Source: Streptomyces sp. NRRL B-1347 (GTDB taxonomy: Bacteria > Actinomycetota > Actinomycetes > Streptomycetales > Streptomycetaceae). Taken from it: a stretch of 43,787 nt of DNA. A program made the translations under genes and the position numbers. The stretch lies in the NCBI RefSeq assembly GCF_000720325.1, contig NZ_JOJM01000065.1, forward strand, positions 1-43,787, read 5' to 3'. The notes below the pieces were generated by a model. It searched no databases. It worked only from the letters and a program-made list of their open reading frames with translations, and was not told the origin of the DNA. Shown piece by piece: positions 18,701-26,809 of the stretch (position 1 is the stretch's first letter; every line of letters starts with the position of its first letter).

Positions 18701-19296
18701 CCCGCGACCTGCTGCGGGACCTCGCGGGAGTGACCCCGCCCGCCCTGGCGCGGCGCGTCGCGTCCCTGGTCCGCGAGCACGCGGAGGAGTGCCCGGAGTC
18801 CGCGGGTGCCGTGGCCACGTACGTCGATCTGCTCCTCGACCGCGGCCCCGGCGTGCGGGCGGTGCTGTTCCCGACGGTCACGGGGCTGCTGCGCGGCGGT
18901 GCCGTGGAGGTGCGGCGGGCCCTCGCCCCGGTGCTCGCGGCGCCCGGCGGCCAGGCCTCGCGGCCGCTGCGCGCCGAGCTGCTCGACCTGCTGCTCGCCC
19001 AGGAGCGGGACCCGGACGTCGTCGAGGCCGTGCTGCGCGCGGTCGCCGAGCACGGCGGCGACGCCGAGCGGGACCGGCACCTCGTCCAGCGCGCGGGCCT
19101 GCTGCTCGGCCGCACGCCCGAGGGCGCGACCCGGTTCGACCGCTGCCTGGTGGACCTCGCGCGGCGCGCGCCCGGGTTCGCCGCGCGCCTGGCCCGCTGG
19201 ATGGCGGACGCCCCGCAGGACTGGGCGGCCCTCATCGGCCCGAGCGCCCGCCGCACCGTGGAGGGGGTCGCGGACGCCGTCCCCGTGTCGGTGTGA
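15775..19296 (+). CDS. Large fusion protein: degenerate trypsin-like domain, STAND-like P-loop NTPase, alpha-helical repeat tail
   Basis: ATG 15775 follows GGGAGGTG; 1173 residues, no signal peptide or membrane segment, so cytoplasmic. Residues about 40-215 resemble a trypsin-like fold: VITSHEAV (H62) at the His site, ADLALVR (D95) at the Asp site, and GGAAGGPVLD where G-x-S-G-G-P is expected, so the nucleophile Ser is A175. Residues about 275-500 form an NTPase: GDPGTGRTT (288-296, with R294 in place of the Walker A Lys), LLLLLDGPEE (D381, E384/E385, Walker B) and VVACRAEYW (R417, STAND-like sensor). Residues about 650-1160 are Leu/Ala-rich helices like HEAT/ARM repeats. STAND proteins are signal-sensing switches, often in defence; this one sits between truB and ribF. 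Domain calls were made by eye. Confidence 0.7.
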   Translation: MAGRGPRARGGGDRARGRKGATAGPADGGAAQWSLVRICDLAGRPRGAGFAADELGTVITSHEAVDGLARIVLHAAGERTCVVAADAVTALPEADLALVRTEGLGLKPLPVTVRDTTPVGSYVRIAAGGWRQARVLDSASVTYAATDRFHVLDAAMELAIGTDGADALRLGGGAAGGPVLDAASGAVLAVLATALHAPHRAAGFAVPLREAAAADPHGPLAALLARNAATVPGYGPDLNLAGALQLTATSVGSDGPDAPGPDPVERPDTAREFTDFTDGPARVLGLVGDPGTGRTTELAALAARRARGGAPAPTLWLRGADLRDADTSVADAVARALERSCRILTASDESRAPGEGLGDVSAGRVARLVRDAGRPLLLLLDGPEEMPPVLAHRLAEWSTGTAGWLRDTGARLVVACRAEYWERAGAHFPAELLHAAGEGRPGPGVPGALGDALPGCVRLGDLPEPQARRARARYGIPDEALAVADARHPLALRLLSEVRAALPGAPPGRPGREEILAAHLDLMSLRVAVRLAAANGLRGTAVRRLAARVAGQVHEAARRCLGPGQGELDRAAFEEVFPWGALPGLDGCTGWASAVLAEGLLVPAGAGYRFAHEEVADWLQGTHLDVEGALASLVYRHAEGPAPATRSLPVPRHRIGPVLQALLLLERQRGEGELAVSLGRLAASLAALDTAAARGAEQPEGAQDALWWARHLLGEVLLRVPDASPYLDVLRAVAAHRQFPPAFWMTLPLPDATRYDLLRSVVPQDGPPGTAGRVLDAVAENLAADPGAVQRHLTRWFTDESPLRSTPDATVASAAQALLHTHRHRAIDDLTEALADCAHTRADELLGALAEDEPSAVCRAVDRWARDDRAARRVAAVVWGLRTARHATGDADRTLLRYAAYALLARPGDASLHGAALALLVRDPQTRARHLPTALKAFAAGDPWLPASALAAALTTDPDAVLAAFRARLHGPGTAPRDLLRDLAGVTPPALARRVASLVREHAEECPESAGAVATYVDLLLDRGPGVRAVLFPTVTGLLRGGAVEVRRALAPVLAAPGGQASRPLRAELLDLLLAQERDPDVVEAVLRAVAEHGGDAERDRHLVQRAGLLLGRTPEGATRFDRCLVDLARRAPGFAARLARWMADAPQDWAALIGPSARRTVEGVADAVPVSV

Positions 19297-19437
19297 ACTC
19301 CCCAAGTCGGCGTGAGCACCACCACCCCGGCCGATGCGAGCGACAACCTGTCGGCATGGCACTCTTAGACCTGCGCAATAGGCAAGGGAACGTACACACG
19401 TACGGGACGTACACGGGTTCGGCGAGGAGCGAAGACA

Positions 19438-20391
19438 GTGCAGCGCTGGCGTGGCTTGGAGGACATTCCCCAGGACTGGGGGCGCAGCGTCGTCACCATT
19501 GGTTCCTACGACGGCGTGCACCGCGGTCACCAGCTCATCATCGGCCGCGCGGTGGCCCGCGCGCGCGAGCTCGGTGTGCCCGCCGTGGTCGTCACCTTCG
19601 ACCCGCACCCCAGCGAGGTCGTGCGTCCGGGCAGCCACCCGCCGCTGCTCGCCCCCCACCACCGGCGCGCCGAGCTGATGGCCGACCTCGGTGTGGACGC
19701 CGTGCTCATCCTGCCGTTCACGACCGAGTTCTCGAAGCTGTCGCCCGCCGACTTCGTGGTGAAGGTCCTCGTCGACAAGCTGCACGCCAAGGCCGTCGTC
19801 GAAGGCCCCAACTTCCGCTTCGGGCACCGCGCCGCGGGCAACGTGGCGGTCCTCGCCGAACTCGGCGAGACGTACGACTACGAGGTCGAGGTCATCGACC
19901 TGTACGTGAGCGGCGAGGCGGGCGGCGGCGAGCCGTTCTCGTCGACGCTCACCCGGCGCCTCATCGCCGAGGGCGACCTCGCGGGCGCCCGCGAGATCCT
20001 CGGCCGCCCGCACCGGGTGGAGGGCGTGGTCGTCCGCGGCGCCCAGCGCGGCCGCGAGCTGGGCTTCCCCACGGCCAACGTGGAGACGCTCCCGCACACC
20101 GCGATCCCCGCCGACGGCGTGTACGCGGGCTGGCTGCACGCCCAGGGCGAGGCCATGCCCGCGGCGATCTCCGTCGGGACGAACCCGCAGTTCGACGGCA
20201 CGGAGCGCACGGTCGAGGCCTACGCCATCGACCGCGTGGGCCTCGATCTGTACGGGCTGCACGTGGCCGTGGACTTCCTGGCCTTCGTGCGGGGGCAGGC
20301 GAAGTTCGAGTCCATCGACGCGCTGCTGGTCGCCATCGGCGACGATGTCAAGCAGGCCCGCGCGCTCGTCGAGGCGGCTGAGGCGGAATAA
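19438..20391 (+). CDS. ribF: Bifunctional riboflavin kinase / FAD synthetase
   Basis: GTG 19438 follows GAGGAG by about eight bases; the product has 317 residues. The N-terminal nucleotidyltransferase half shows VVTIGSYDGVHRGHQLIIGR (H-x-G-H ATP site) and VVTFDPHPSEVV. The C-terminal riboflavin kinase half has RGRELGFPTANVE (the G-F-P-T-A-N motif) and DGVYAGWL. The enzyme phosphorylates riboflavin to FMN and adenylates it to FAD. The truB-ribF neighbourhood is conserved in many bacteria; here the STAND-like gene is inserted between them. The TAA stop overlaps a family-B repeat. Confidence 0.96.
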   Translation: MQRWRGLEDIPQDWGRSVVTIGSYDGVHRGHQLIIGRAVARARELGVPAVVVTFDPHPSEVVRPGSHPPLLAPHHRRAELMADLGVDAVLILPFTTEFSKLSPADFVVKVLVDKLHAKAVVEGPNFRFGHRAAGNVAVLAELGETYDYEVEVIDLYVSGEAGGGEPFSSTLTRRLIAEGDLAGAREILGRPHRVEGVVVRGAQRGRELGFPTANVETLPHTAIPADGVYAGWLHAQGEAMPAAISVGTNPQFDGTERTVEAYAIDRVGLDLYGLHVAVDFLAFVRGQAKFESIDALLVAIGDDVKQARALVEAAEAE

Positions 20392-20414
20392 GCCCGTCCG
20401 GCGATTGAGGACGA
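20391..20414. repeat. Family-B repeat, single copy between convergent genes
   Basis: AGCCCGTCCGGCGATTGAGG then ACGA starts on the last base of the ribF stop. Only one arm is present here, unlike the inverted pairs at 5931 and 13548. It separates ribF from the leftward ABC importer operon. Confidence 0.65.
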
Positions 20415-20437
20415 GCCCGCAGGGCGATGGACGGGGC

Positions 20438-21460
20438 TCACCGGGCCCGGGCGGCAGCCCAGTGGCACGCAACCTGGGCCTCGCCGCCGCCCGACAGGAC
20501 CGGCAGGTCCGTCGTACGGCAGTCCCGGGCGACGCCGACCCGCTCGGCCTCGCCTCCGGCGAGGACCTGGCACCGGAGGTGGAAGCGGCAGCCCGACGGC
20601 ACGCGGGACGGGTCAGGGGGCTCGCCCGTGAGGACCACCGGATCGCCCTCGGCCTCCGGCAGGACCGACAACAGGGCCTTCGTGTACGGGTGCTGAGGGG
20701 CCGTCAGGACCTCCTCGACCGCGCCCGTCTCGACGATGCGGCCCAGGTACATGACGGCCACCCGGTCGGCGATGTTCCAGGCCAGGCCCAGGTCGTGGGT
20801 CACCACGAGGGCGGAGAGGCCCAGCTCGTCGCGGAGCCGCAGGAGCAGGGCGAGGATCTCGCCGCGCACGGACGCGTCGAGGGAGGCCACCGGCTCGTCG
20901 GCGACGATGAGTTCGGGTTCCAGGACCAGCGCGCCCGCGATGACCACGCGCTGGCGCTGGCCGCCGGACAGCTCGTGCGGATAGCGCAGGAAGAACCGCT
21001 CGGGCGGGCGCAGACCCGCCCGTGACAGGGCCTGCGCGACGGCCGCCCGCTCGTCCCCGGCGTACCGGTGGATGCGCAGGCCCTCGGCCACCGCGTCGTA
21101 CACCGTGTGCCGCGGGTTGAGCGAGCCGCTCGGGTCCTGGAGCACGAGCTGGACGCGCTTGCGGTACGCCTTCAGGGCGCGGGACCGGTAGCCGAGCGGC
21201 TTGCCGCCGAACGCGACCCGGCCGGAGGTGGGCGGCACGAGGCCGAGCAGCGAGCGTGCGAGCGTGGTCTTGCCGCAGCCGGACTCGCCGACGAGCGCGA
21301 CGATTTCGCCCGGCCTGATGTGCAGGTCCACGCCGTCCACGGCTCGCGCCGGATCCGCGCCGTGCCGCCCGGGGAACGTGATGTGCAGGTCCTCGGCCGC
21401 GAGCAGCGGCGCCGCGTCCGCGGGCGGCGCGGCGGACGGGACGGTGGAGTGAGTGGTCAT
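20438..21460 (-). CDS. Oligopeptide/dipeptide-type ABC importer, ATP-binding protein (OppF-like)
   Basis: Start ATG at 21460, after GAGGAG; 340 residues. The upstream in-frame extension overlaps the preceding gene and is rejected. The motifs are Walker [11 protein letters not shown]-loop LVLQDPSGSLNPR, signature [15 protein letters not shown], Walker B LIVADEP and H-loop VVTHDLG. The C-terminal oligo_HPY domain has the Cys set GCRFHLRC, DC and ACHW seen in Opp/Dpp ATPases, some of which bind an Fe-S cluster. It should power peptide or nickel-type uptake with its paired ATPase. It is the last gene of a five-gene operon, 55 bases after its partner. Confidence 0.9.
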   Translation of the reverse strand: MTTHSTVPSAAPPADAAPLLAAEDLHITFPGRHGADPARAVDGVDLHIRPGEIVALVGESGCGKTTLARSLLGLVPPTSGRVAFGGKPLGYRSRALKAYRKRVQLVLQDPSGSLNPRHTVYDAVAEGLRIHRYAGDERAAVAQALSRAGLRPPERFFLRYPHELSGGQRQRVVIAGALVLEPELIVADEPVASLDASVRGEILALLLRLRDELGLSALVVTHDLGLAWNIADRVAVMYLGRIVETGAVEEVLTAPQHPYTKALLSVLPEAEGDPVVLTGEPPDPSRVPSGCRFHLRCQVLAGGEAERVGVARDCRTTDLPVLSGGGEAQVACHWAAARAR

Positions 21461-21515
21461 GCGCGTCTCCTCGCGGCCGGGTGCCGGGGCGGGCGGATCG
21501 GGGTGCGCGGCCCGG

Positions 21516-22592
21516 TCACGGCGCCCCGTCCACGGCCGCCGACGCCTGCTGGGCGGGGACCTGGGAGCCGACGTGCACACAGGCCGCCTGATGGGCCGGG
21601 CCCGCCGCGCGCAGCTCCTGGTCCTGCACGGCACAGGAGTCGAGGGCCACCGGGCAGCGCGGATGGAACGTACAGCCCTCCGGGAGCGCCGAGGGGTCCG
21701 GCGGATCGCCTGGCAGACCGCGCGGCGCGAACCGCGAGCCGGGGTCCCCGACGCGTGGGAACGCCGCCGAAAGGGCCTTGCCGTACGGGTGCTGCGCCCG
21801 CTCGTACACGTCCCGGGCCGGGCCCTCCTCGACGACGCGCCCCGCGTACATCACCGCGAGCCGGTCGCAGGTGTCGGCGAGCACCGCCAGATCGTGGCTG
21901 ATCATGATCAGGCCGAGGTCCTGCTCGGCCACGAGCTGCTCGATCAGGCGCAGGATCTGCGCCTGGATCATCACGTCGAGGGCGGTCGTCGGCTCGTCCG
22001 CGATGATCAGGCGCGGGTCGCAGGCGAGCGCCATGGCGATCATCACGCGCTGGCGCTGGCCGCCGGACAGCTCGTGCGGATAGGCGTCCGCGCGTGCGCC
22101 CGGGAGCCCCACGTGTTCGAGCAGCTCACGGGCCTTCTTCTTGGCGCCCGCCGGGGTCGCCTTCTTGTGCAGCAGGATCGGCTCGGCGATCTGGTCGCCG
22201 ATGCGGTGCACCGCGTTCAGCGAGTGCATGGCGCCCTGGAAGACCACGGACGCGCCCGCCCAGCGGACCGCGCGCACCCGGCCCCACTTCATGGTGAGCA
22301 CGTCCTCGCCGTCGAGGAGGACCTCGCCGGTCACCCTCGTCCCGGCGGGCAGCAGCCGCAGCAGGGCGAGGGCGAGCGTGGACTTGCCGCAGCCGGACTC
22401 GCCCGCGACGCCCAGCTTCTGCCCGGCGCCCACGGTCAGGTCGACCCCGCGCACGGCGGCGGCCCCGGACGCGTACGTCACTTCGAGGTTCCTGACGTCG
22501 AGCAGCGGCTGCCCGGCGTCCTGCCCGGCCGCGGCCGGCGGATCGGTCGCGGTGTGCGCGGTGGTCACGGTGGCTTCCGGTTCGGCGGTCAA
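21516..22592 (-). CDS. Oligopeptide/dipeptide-type ABC importer, ATP-binding protein (OppD-like)
   Basis: The best start is TTG at 22592, which overlaps the stop of the upstream permease (TTGA) and has a G-rich site before it; GTG 22568 is an alternative, giving 350 residues instead of 358. The motifs are Walker [10 protein letters not shown], signature [15 protein letters not shown], Walker [13 protein letters not shown] and H-loop MISHDLA. The C-terminal oligo_HPY region has Cys pairs in GCTFHPRC and DSC. A typical OppD reads VFQ-x-P-x-x-x-L-N; here it is [10 protein letters not shown], as in many Opp/Dpp members. It forms a heterodimer with the downstream ATPase. Confidence 0.9.
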   Translation of the reverse strand: MTAEPEATVTTAHTATDPPAAAGQDAGQPLLDVRNLEVTYASGAAAVRGVDLTVGAGQKLGVAGESGCGKSTLALALLRLLPAGTRVTGEVLLDGEDVLTMKWGRVRAVRWAGASVVFQGAMHSLNAVHRIGDQIAEPILLHKKATPAGAKKKARELLEHVGLPGARADAYPHELSGGQRQRVMIAMALACDPRLIIADEPTTALDVMIQAQILRLIEQLVAEQDLGLIMISHDLAVLADTCDRLAVMYAGRVVEEGPARDVYERAQHPYGKALSAAFPRVGDPGSRFAPRGLPGDPPDPSALPEGCTFHPRCPVALDSCAVQDQELRAAGPAHQAACVHVGSQVPAQQASAAVDGAP

Positions 22593-23515
22593 CGGGACAC
22601 CCCCAGCCTGGGGTTGAGCACGGACTCCACGGCCCGCCCGCACAGCGTGAACGCGAGCGCGACCACGGCGATCGCGATGCCGGGCGGCGCCAGGTACCAC
22701 CAGTCGCCCGCGCTGACGGCACCGGCCTCGCGGGCGTCCTGGAGGAGGCCGCCCCAGGACACCGCGGTCGGGTCGCCGAGGCCGAGGAAGGCGAGCGTGG
22801 CCTCGGTGAGGATGGCGCTGGAGATGACGAGCGTGGTCTGCGCGAGCACCAGCGGCATCACGTTGGGCAGCACGTGGCGGAGCATGATGTGCGTGTGCCC
22901 GCCGCCCAGGGCCCGGGCCCGCTCGATGTACGGGCGGGACTCGACGGCCAGCGTCTGCGCGCGCACCAGGCGCGCCGTGGTGGGCCAGGTGGTCACGCCG
23001 ATGGCCAGGATGATCGTGCTCAGGGAGCCGGACATCACGACGGCCAGGGCGATCGCGAGCACCAGCGTGGGCATCACCAGGAACCAGTCGGTGACGCGCA
23101 TCATCACCGTCCCGTACCAGCCGCGGTAGTGCCCCGCCGTGATGCCCACGACCGTGCCGATCGCCACCGACAGGAACGCGGCGAGCAGCCCGATGGTCAG
23201 CGAGATCCGCGCCCCGTACACCAGGAGCGCGAGCAGGTCGCGGCCGAACTGGTCGGTGCCGAGCGGGAATTCGGTGCTGGGGGACTCCATGGCGTCGCCC
23301 GGCGCGTGCGTCACACTGTCCGCGTCCGAGCCGACGAGCAGCGGCGCGAAGACCGCGGCGAGCGAGATCAGGACGAGCACGGCGAGGCCGAAGAGCCCCG
23401 CCCGGTGCCCCCGGTACGCGCGCCAGAAGCGGGCCGCTGAGTGGCGTCTGCGCGTCCAGGCGAGCGCCCGCGGGTTCGGCGCCGGGCCCTGTGCGGCGCT
23501 GGTCTCGGTCGTCAT
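22589..23515 (-). CDS. Oligopeptide/dipeptide-type ABC importer, permease (OppC-like)
   Basis: Start ATG at 23515, overlapping the stop of the upstream permease gene (ATGA); 308 residues. It has an N-terminal cytoplasmic segment, a first membrane helix (AGLFGLAVLVLISLAAVFAP), the OppC-type FPLGTDQFGRDLLALLVYGA motif and about five more helices. The EAA loop reads ERARALGGGHTHIMLRHVLP, which docks on the ATPases. The longer upstream extension is a shadow of the neighbouring permease in another frame. Confidence 0.9.
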   Translation of the reverse strand: MTTETSAAQGPAPNPRALAWTRRRHSAARFWRAYRGHRAGLFGLAVLVLISLAAVFAPLLVGSDADSVTHAPGDAMESPSTEFPLGTDQFGRDLLALLVYGARISLTIGLLAAFLSVAIGTVVGITAGHYRGWYGTVMMRVTDWFLVMPTLVLAIALAVVMSGSLSTIILAIGVTTWPTTARLVRAQTLAVESRPYIERARALGGGHTHIMLRHVLPNVMPLVLAQTTLVISSAILTEATLAFLGLGDPTAVSWGGLLQDAREAGAVSAGDWWYLAPPGIAIAVVALAFTLCGRAVESVLNPRLGVSR

Positions 23516-24603
23516 CGGCCCACCCTCGGGTCGAGCAGCGGATACACCACGTCGGCGACGGTGTTCATGAGGATCACCGCGGTGGCGAAGACGAAGAACA
23601 GGCCCTGCACGAGAGGCAGGTCCGGCACGCTCAACGCCTGGTAGAAGAGGCTGCCGAGCCCCGGCCAGGAGAAGACGGTCTCGACCAGGATCGCGCCCGC
23701 CACCACCGTGCCCAGGTTCACGAACATCAGCGTGACCGTCGGCAGGAGCGCGTTGGGCACGGCGTGCCGGCGGCGCACCAGGTCGTCCCTGAGCCCCTTG
23801 GCGCGGGCGGTCGTCAGATAGTCGCTGTCCATCTCGTCGAGCAGCGAGGAGCGCATGACGAGGAGCGTCTGCGCGTACCCCACGGCCACGAGCGTGAGCA
23901 CCGGCAGGATCATGTGGTGCGCCACGTCCACGACGTAGGCGACGCCGGTCTCGTCGCCGCTCTCCATGCCGCCCGTCGGGAAGAGGCCGGGCAGCGGGCC
24001 CGCGCCCACCGAGAAGGTGATGATGAGCAGCAGGCCCAGCCAGAAGGACGGCACCGAGTACAGCGTCAGGGCGAGGCCGGTGTGGAACCGGTCCCCGAGG
24101 CCGCCGTTGCGCCACGCCGTGCGCGTGCCGAGCCAGATGCCGATGACCGTGTACAGGATGTACGCCGCCCCGGTGAGCCACAGCGTCGGCCCCAGCGCGT
24201 CGGTGATCTTGTCCATGACCGGCGTGTGGAACTGGTACGAGGTGCCGAAGTCCCCGGTCAGGACGTTGCCGCAGTAGTCCGTGAACTGCTTCCACACCGG
24301 GTCGTCGAGGCCGAACTCCTTGCGCATCGCGGCCAGTTGCTCGCTCGACACGCGGCGTCCGCCGGTCATCTGCTTCACCGGGTCGCCCGGGATGAGCCGG
24401 AAGAGGAAGAAGCTCGTGACGAGCACGGCGAACATCGAGACGAGCGCGCCGCCGAGCTTGCCCGCGACGTACTTCAGATAGGCGGTGGTGTCGCGCGCCC
24501 GGGGACCGCGGCCCCGGGGACCGGCCGGTCCGCCGGGTGCCGCGCCCGAGGCCTCGGCCTCGGCGGCGAGGATCGCCGCCGGGCTGTTGTCTGCCGCGGT
24601 CAT
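23512..24603 (-). CDS. Oligopeptide/dipeptide-type ABC importer, permease (OppB-like)
   Basis: Start ATG at 24603, with only a weak ribosome-binding site; 363 residues. After an Ala/Gly-rich N-terminus of about 40 residues comes the first membrane helix (GALVSMFAVLVTSFFLFRLI) and the OppB/DppB hallmark RLIPGDPVKQM, then LRKEFGLDDP-like KEFGLDDPVW. The EAA loop reads LTTARAKGLRDDLVRRRHAV. About six helices are expected. It is 41 bases after the binding-protein gene. Confidence 0.9.
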   Translation of the reverse strand: MTAADNSPAAILAAEAEASGAAPGGPAGPRGRGPRARDTTAYLKYVAGKLGGALVSMFAVLVTSFFLFRLIPGDPVKQMTGGRRVSSEQLAAMRKEFGLDDPVWKQFTDYCGNVLTGDFGTSYQFHTPVMDKITDALGPTLWLTGAAYILYTVIGIWLGTRTAWRNGGLGDRFHTGLALTLYSVPSFWLGLLLIITFSVGAGPLPGLFPTGGMESGDETGVAYVVDVAHHMILPVLTLVAVGYAQTLLVMRSSLLDEMDSDYLTTARAKGLRDDLVRRRHAVPNALLPTVTLMFVNLGTVVAGAILVETVFSWPGLGSLFYQALSVPDLPLVQGLFFVFATAVILMNTVADVVYPLLDPRVGR

Positions 24604-24644
24604 GCGCTGCTCGCGATGTCAGTCGCGGGGTTCTTCGTCATCCG

Positions 24645-26549
24645 TTACTCGCGGTCCTCTGCGGTCGAGCGGCGGCGCAGGGCGATCAGGGCTCCGCCGC
24701 CCACGACGACCGCCGCGGCGACGGCGATACCGATGATGACACCGGTGGAGCCGCCGCCATCGGAACCGCTGCTCCCACTCGCCGGGGTCGCCGACCACCA
24801 ACTCCAATAGCCGTCCTGGCCGTAAATGTTGCCCGCGGCCTCCGGCATGGTGGTGATGGACTTGATCTGGTCGGTGCGGTAGGCCTCGACGGCGTTCGGG
24901 TACGCCATCACGTTCATGTAGCCCGAGTCGTACAGCCAGGACTGCATCTGCTTGACGATCGCCGCGCGCTTGGCCGGGTCGTACTCGGCGAGCTGCTTCT
25001 CGTACAGTTCGTCGAACTTCTTGTCACAGATGAAGTTGTCGGTGGCCGCGCTCTCCTTCGCCTTCTCCGGGAGCGCGGCGCAGGTGTGGATGCCGAGGAC
25101 GAAGTCCGGGTCCGGATTCACCGACCAGCCGTCGAAGGCGAGGTCGTACTCACCGGCGTACCAGGGCACGGAGACGTCGTCGAGACAGTTCACCTTGAGC
25201 CCGATGCCGAGGTCGCCCCACCACTCCTTGAGGTACTTCCCGACGGCCTTGTCGTTGGGGTCGGTGGCGTGGCAGAGGATGCGGAAGTCGAGGGCCTTGC
25301 CGTCCTTGCCGACGCGCTTGCCGTCGCCGTTCTTCTTGTACCCGGCCTCGTCGAGGAGGGCGGCGGCCCGCTTCGGGTCGTACGCGAGCTGCTGCTTCCG
25401 GGACGGCTGCCACGCGTAGTCGGAGAACCGCGGCGGGATGTATCCGGCGCCTTCGACGGCGTTGCCCTGGAAGACCTTGTCCACGATCGTCTTGCGGTCG
25501 ACGGACAGGAAGAGGGCCTGCCGCACCCGCTTGTCGAGCAGCGCCGGATGGCCGTCGCCGAACTTCTTCCCGTCCAGGGTCCGCGCCCCCGGATTCGTGG
25601 CGATGGCGAAGAACCGCCGTCCGGGGCCGTTGTTCACCTTGATGTCGGACTCGCCCTTGAGCCCGTTGGCCTGCGCGGGCGTGAGCGCGGGCTGTCCGGC
25701 GACGAAGGACACCTCGCCCTTCTTGAGCGCGGCGACGGCCGCGTCCTGGTCCTTGTACGTCTTGAAGACCAGCTCGTCGAACTTCGGCGCCCCGCGCCAG
25801 AAGTCCTTGTTGGCCTTCAGCTTCACGAACTGGTCGACCTTGAAGTCGCTGAGGACGAAGGGGCCGTTCCCGACGACGGGGAAGTCCTTGTCGTTGTTGA
25901 ACTTGGAGAGGTCGTCGACCTTCTCCCAGACGTGCTTGGGCACGATGGGGACGTCGAGCGCCGCCATGGTCGACTGCGGTTCCTTCAGCTCGATGACGAG
26001 CCGGGTGGGGGACGGCGCCGTCACCTTCTTGAAGTTGGTGACGAAGTTCGAGTTGGCGGTGGCTGTGCCCTCCTTGGACATGATCTTGTTGAAGGTCCAG
26101 GCGGCGTCCTCGGCGGTGGCCTTCTTCCCGTCCGACCACTTCGAGTCGGACCGGATGGTGTACGTCCACGTCAGCTTGTCCGCCGACGGCTCCCACTTGG
26201 TGGCGAAGCCCGGGACGGTGTGGTTGTCCTTCGGGTCGTAGTTCGTGAGGTACTCGTACGTCAGCCGGTGGATGCTGGTGCTGAGCAGCCGCTGGGCCAG
26301 GAACGGGCTGAGCGAGTCCACGCTCTGCGCGACCGCGACGGTGAGCGTCTTCTTGCCGTCGTCCTTGGCCTGAGCCTGCTGCGGAGCCGGGTTGAGCGGC
26401 GTCGCGAGCCCGGCGGTGAGACCGAGGGCGGCGAGGGCGCCGCCCGCGACGAGGAGCCGGGAACGAGGGCGCGCGCGGCGCGCGGTCCGTGCGGGGGGCG
26501 CCGAGGGGCGGCCGGTGCTGGTTCTGCCGTGCTGATCTCGTGTGTCCAT
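24645..26549 (-). CDS. Extracellular solute-binding protein family 5, anchored by a C-terminal membrane segment
   Basis: ATG 26549 is preferred (GAGGT about nine bases upstream; 634 residues); ATG 26570 is possible. The N-terminus has an Arg-rich region and a Sec signal (LLVAGGALAALGLTAGLATP) with no lipobox Cys. The family-5 fold is shown by LTVAVAQSVDSLSPF, KWEPSADKLTWTYTIRSDSKWSDG and GNGPFVLSDF. Near the end a Ser/Gly linker leads to a membrane helix (about residues 603-624) and a basic tail RRRSTAEDRE, so the protein is held outside by its C-terminus. It captures peptides or a similar solute for the four downstream importer proteins. Confidence 0.88.
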   Translation of the reverse strand: MDTRDQHGRTSTGRPSAPPARTARRARPRSRLLVAGGALAALGLTAGLATPLNPAPQQAQAKDDGKKTLTVAVAQSVDSLSPFLAQRLLSTSIHRLTYEYLTNYDPKDNHTVPGFATKWEPSADKLTWTYTIRSDSKWSDGKKATAEDAAWTFNKIMSKEGTATANSNFVTNFKKVTAPSPTRLVIELKEPQSTMAALDVPIVPKHVWEKVDDLSKFNNDKDFPVVGNGPFVLSDFKVDQFVKLKANKDFWRGAPKFDELVFKTYKDQDAAVAALKKGEVSFVAGQPALTPAQANGLKGESDIKVNNGPGRRFFAIATNPGARTLDGKKFGDGHPALLDKRVRQALFLSVDRKTIVDKVFQGNAVEGAGYIPPRFSDYAWQPSRKQQLAYDPKRAAALLDEAGYKKNGDGKRVGKDGKALDFRILCHATDPNDKAVGKYLKEWWGDLGIGLKVNCLDDVSVPWYAGEYDLAFDGWSVNPDPDFVLGIHTCAALPEKAKESAATDNFICDKKFDELYEKQLAEYDPAKRAAIVKQMQSWLYDSGYMNVMAYPNAVEAYRTDQIKSITTMPEAAGNIYGQDGYWSWWSATPASGSSGSDGGGSTGVIIGIAVAAAVVVGGGALIALRRRSTAEDRE

Positions 26550-26741
26550 GGGTCGGTGACCTCGCGTCATCGCTCGCGCAGGGATGGCTGGTTACGACTG
26601 AGTACGGCTGGTGTACGTGTGGTCGATCAAGGAAGGGCCCGCTGGATGCTGTGTGTCTACCAGCGCCAGTCTGCACGCGTCAACGGCCGGTGAACCCCAT
26701 GTGGCCTGCGGAAATAACGAGTTGACCGAGATTTCATCCGC

Positions 26742-26757
26742 ATTGGTCAAGACCACT
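26742..26757 (-). promoter_or_regulatory. DasR-like (dre) operator candidate upstream of the importer operon
   Basis: ATTGGTCAAGACCACT contains the dyad TGGTC-AA-GACCA. As I recall the DasR dre consensus, ACTGGTCTAGACCACT, 14 of 16 positions agree. On the minus strand a TTGACC -35-like hexamer (26750-26745) lies inside it, about 200 bases before the binding-protein start. A convincing -10 was not found. Another GntR-family repressor is possible. Confidence 0.45.
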
Positions 26758-26809
26758 GAATCCCCCCAGGTCGGGGGGTGACGCCCTGGTCAGACGCTCC
26801 TCCGTCCCT

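Noticed and set aside
15727..20472. 1581-codon minus-strand frame opposite the STAND-like gene and ribF
   Set aside because: It spans two real genes and the spacer between them, as expected from high-GC shadow frames, and shows no protein family.
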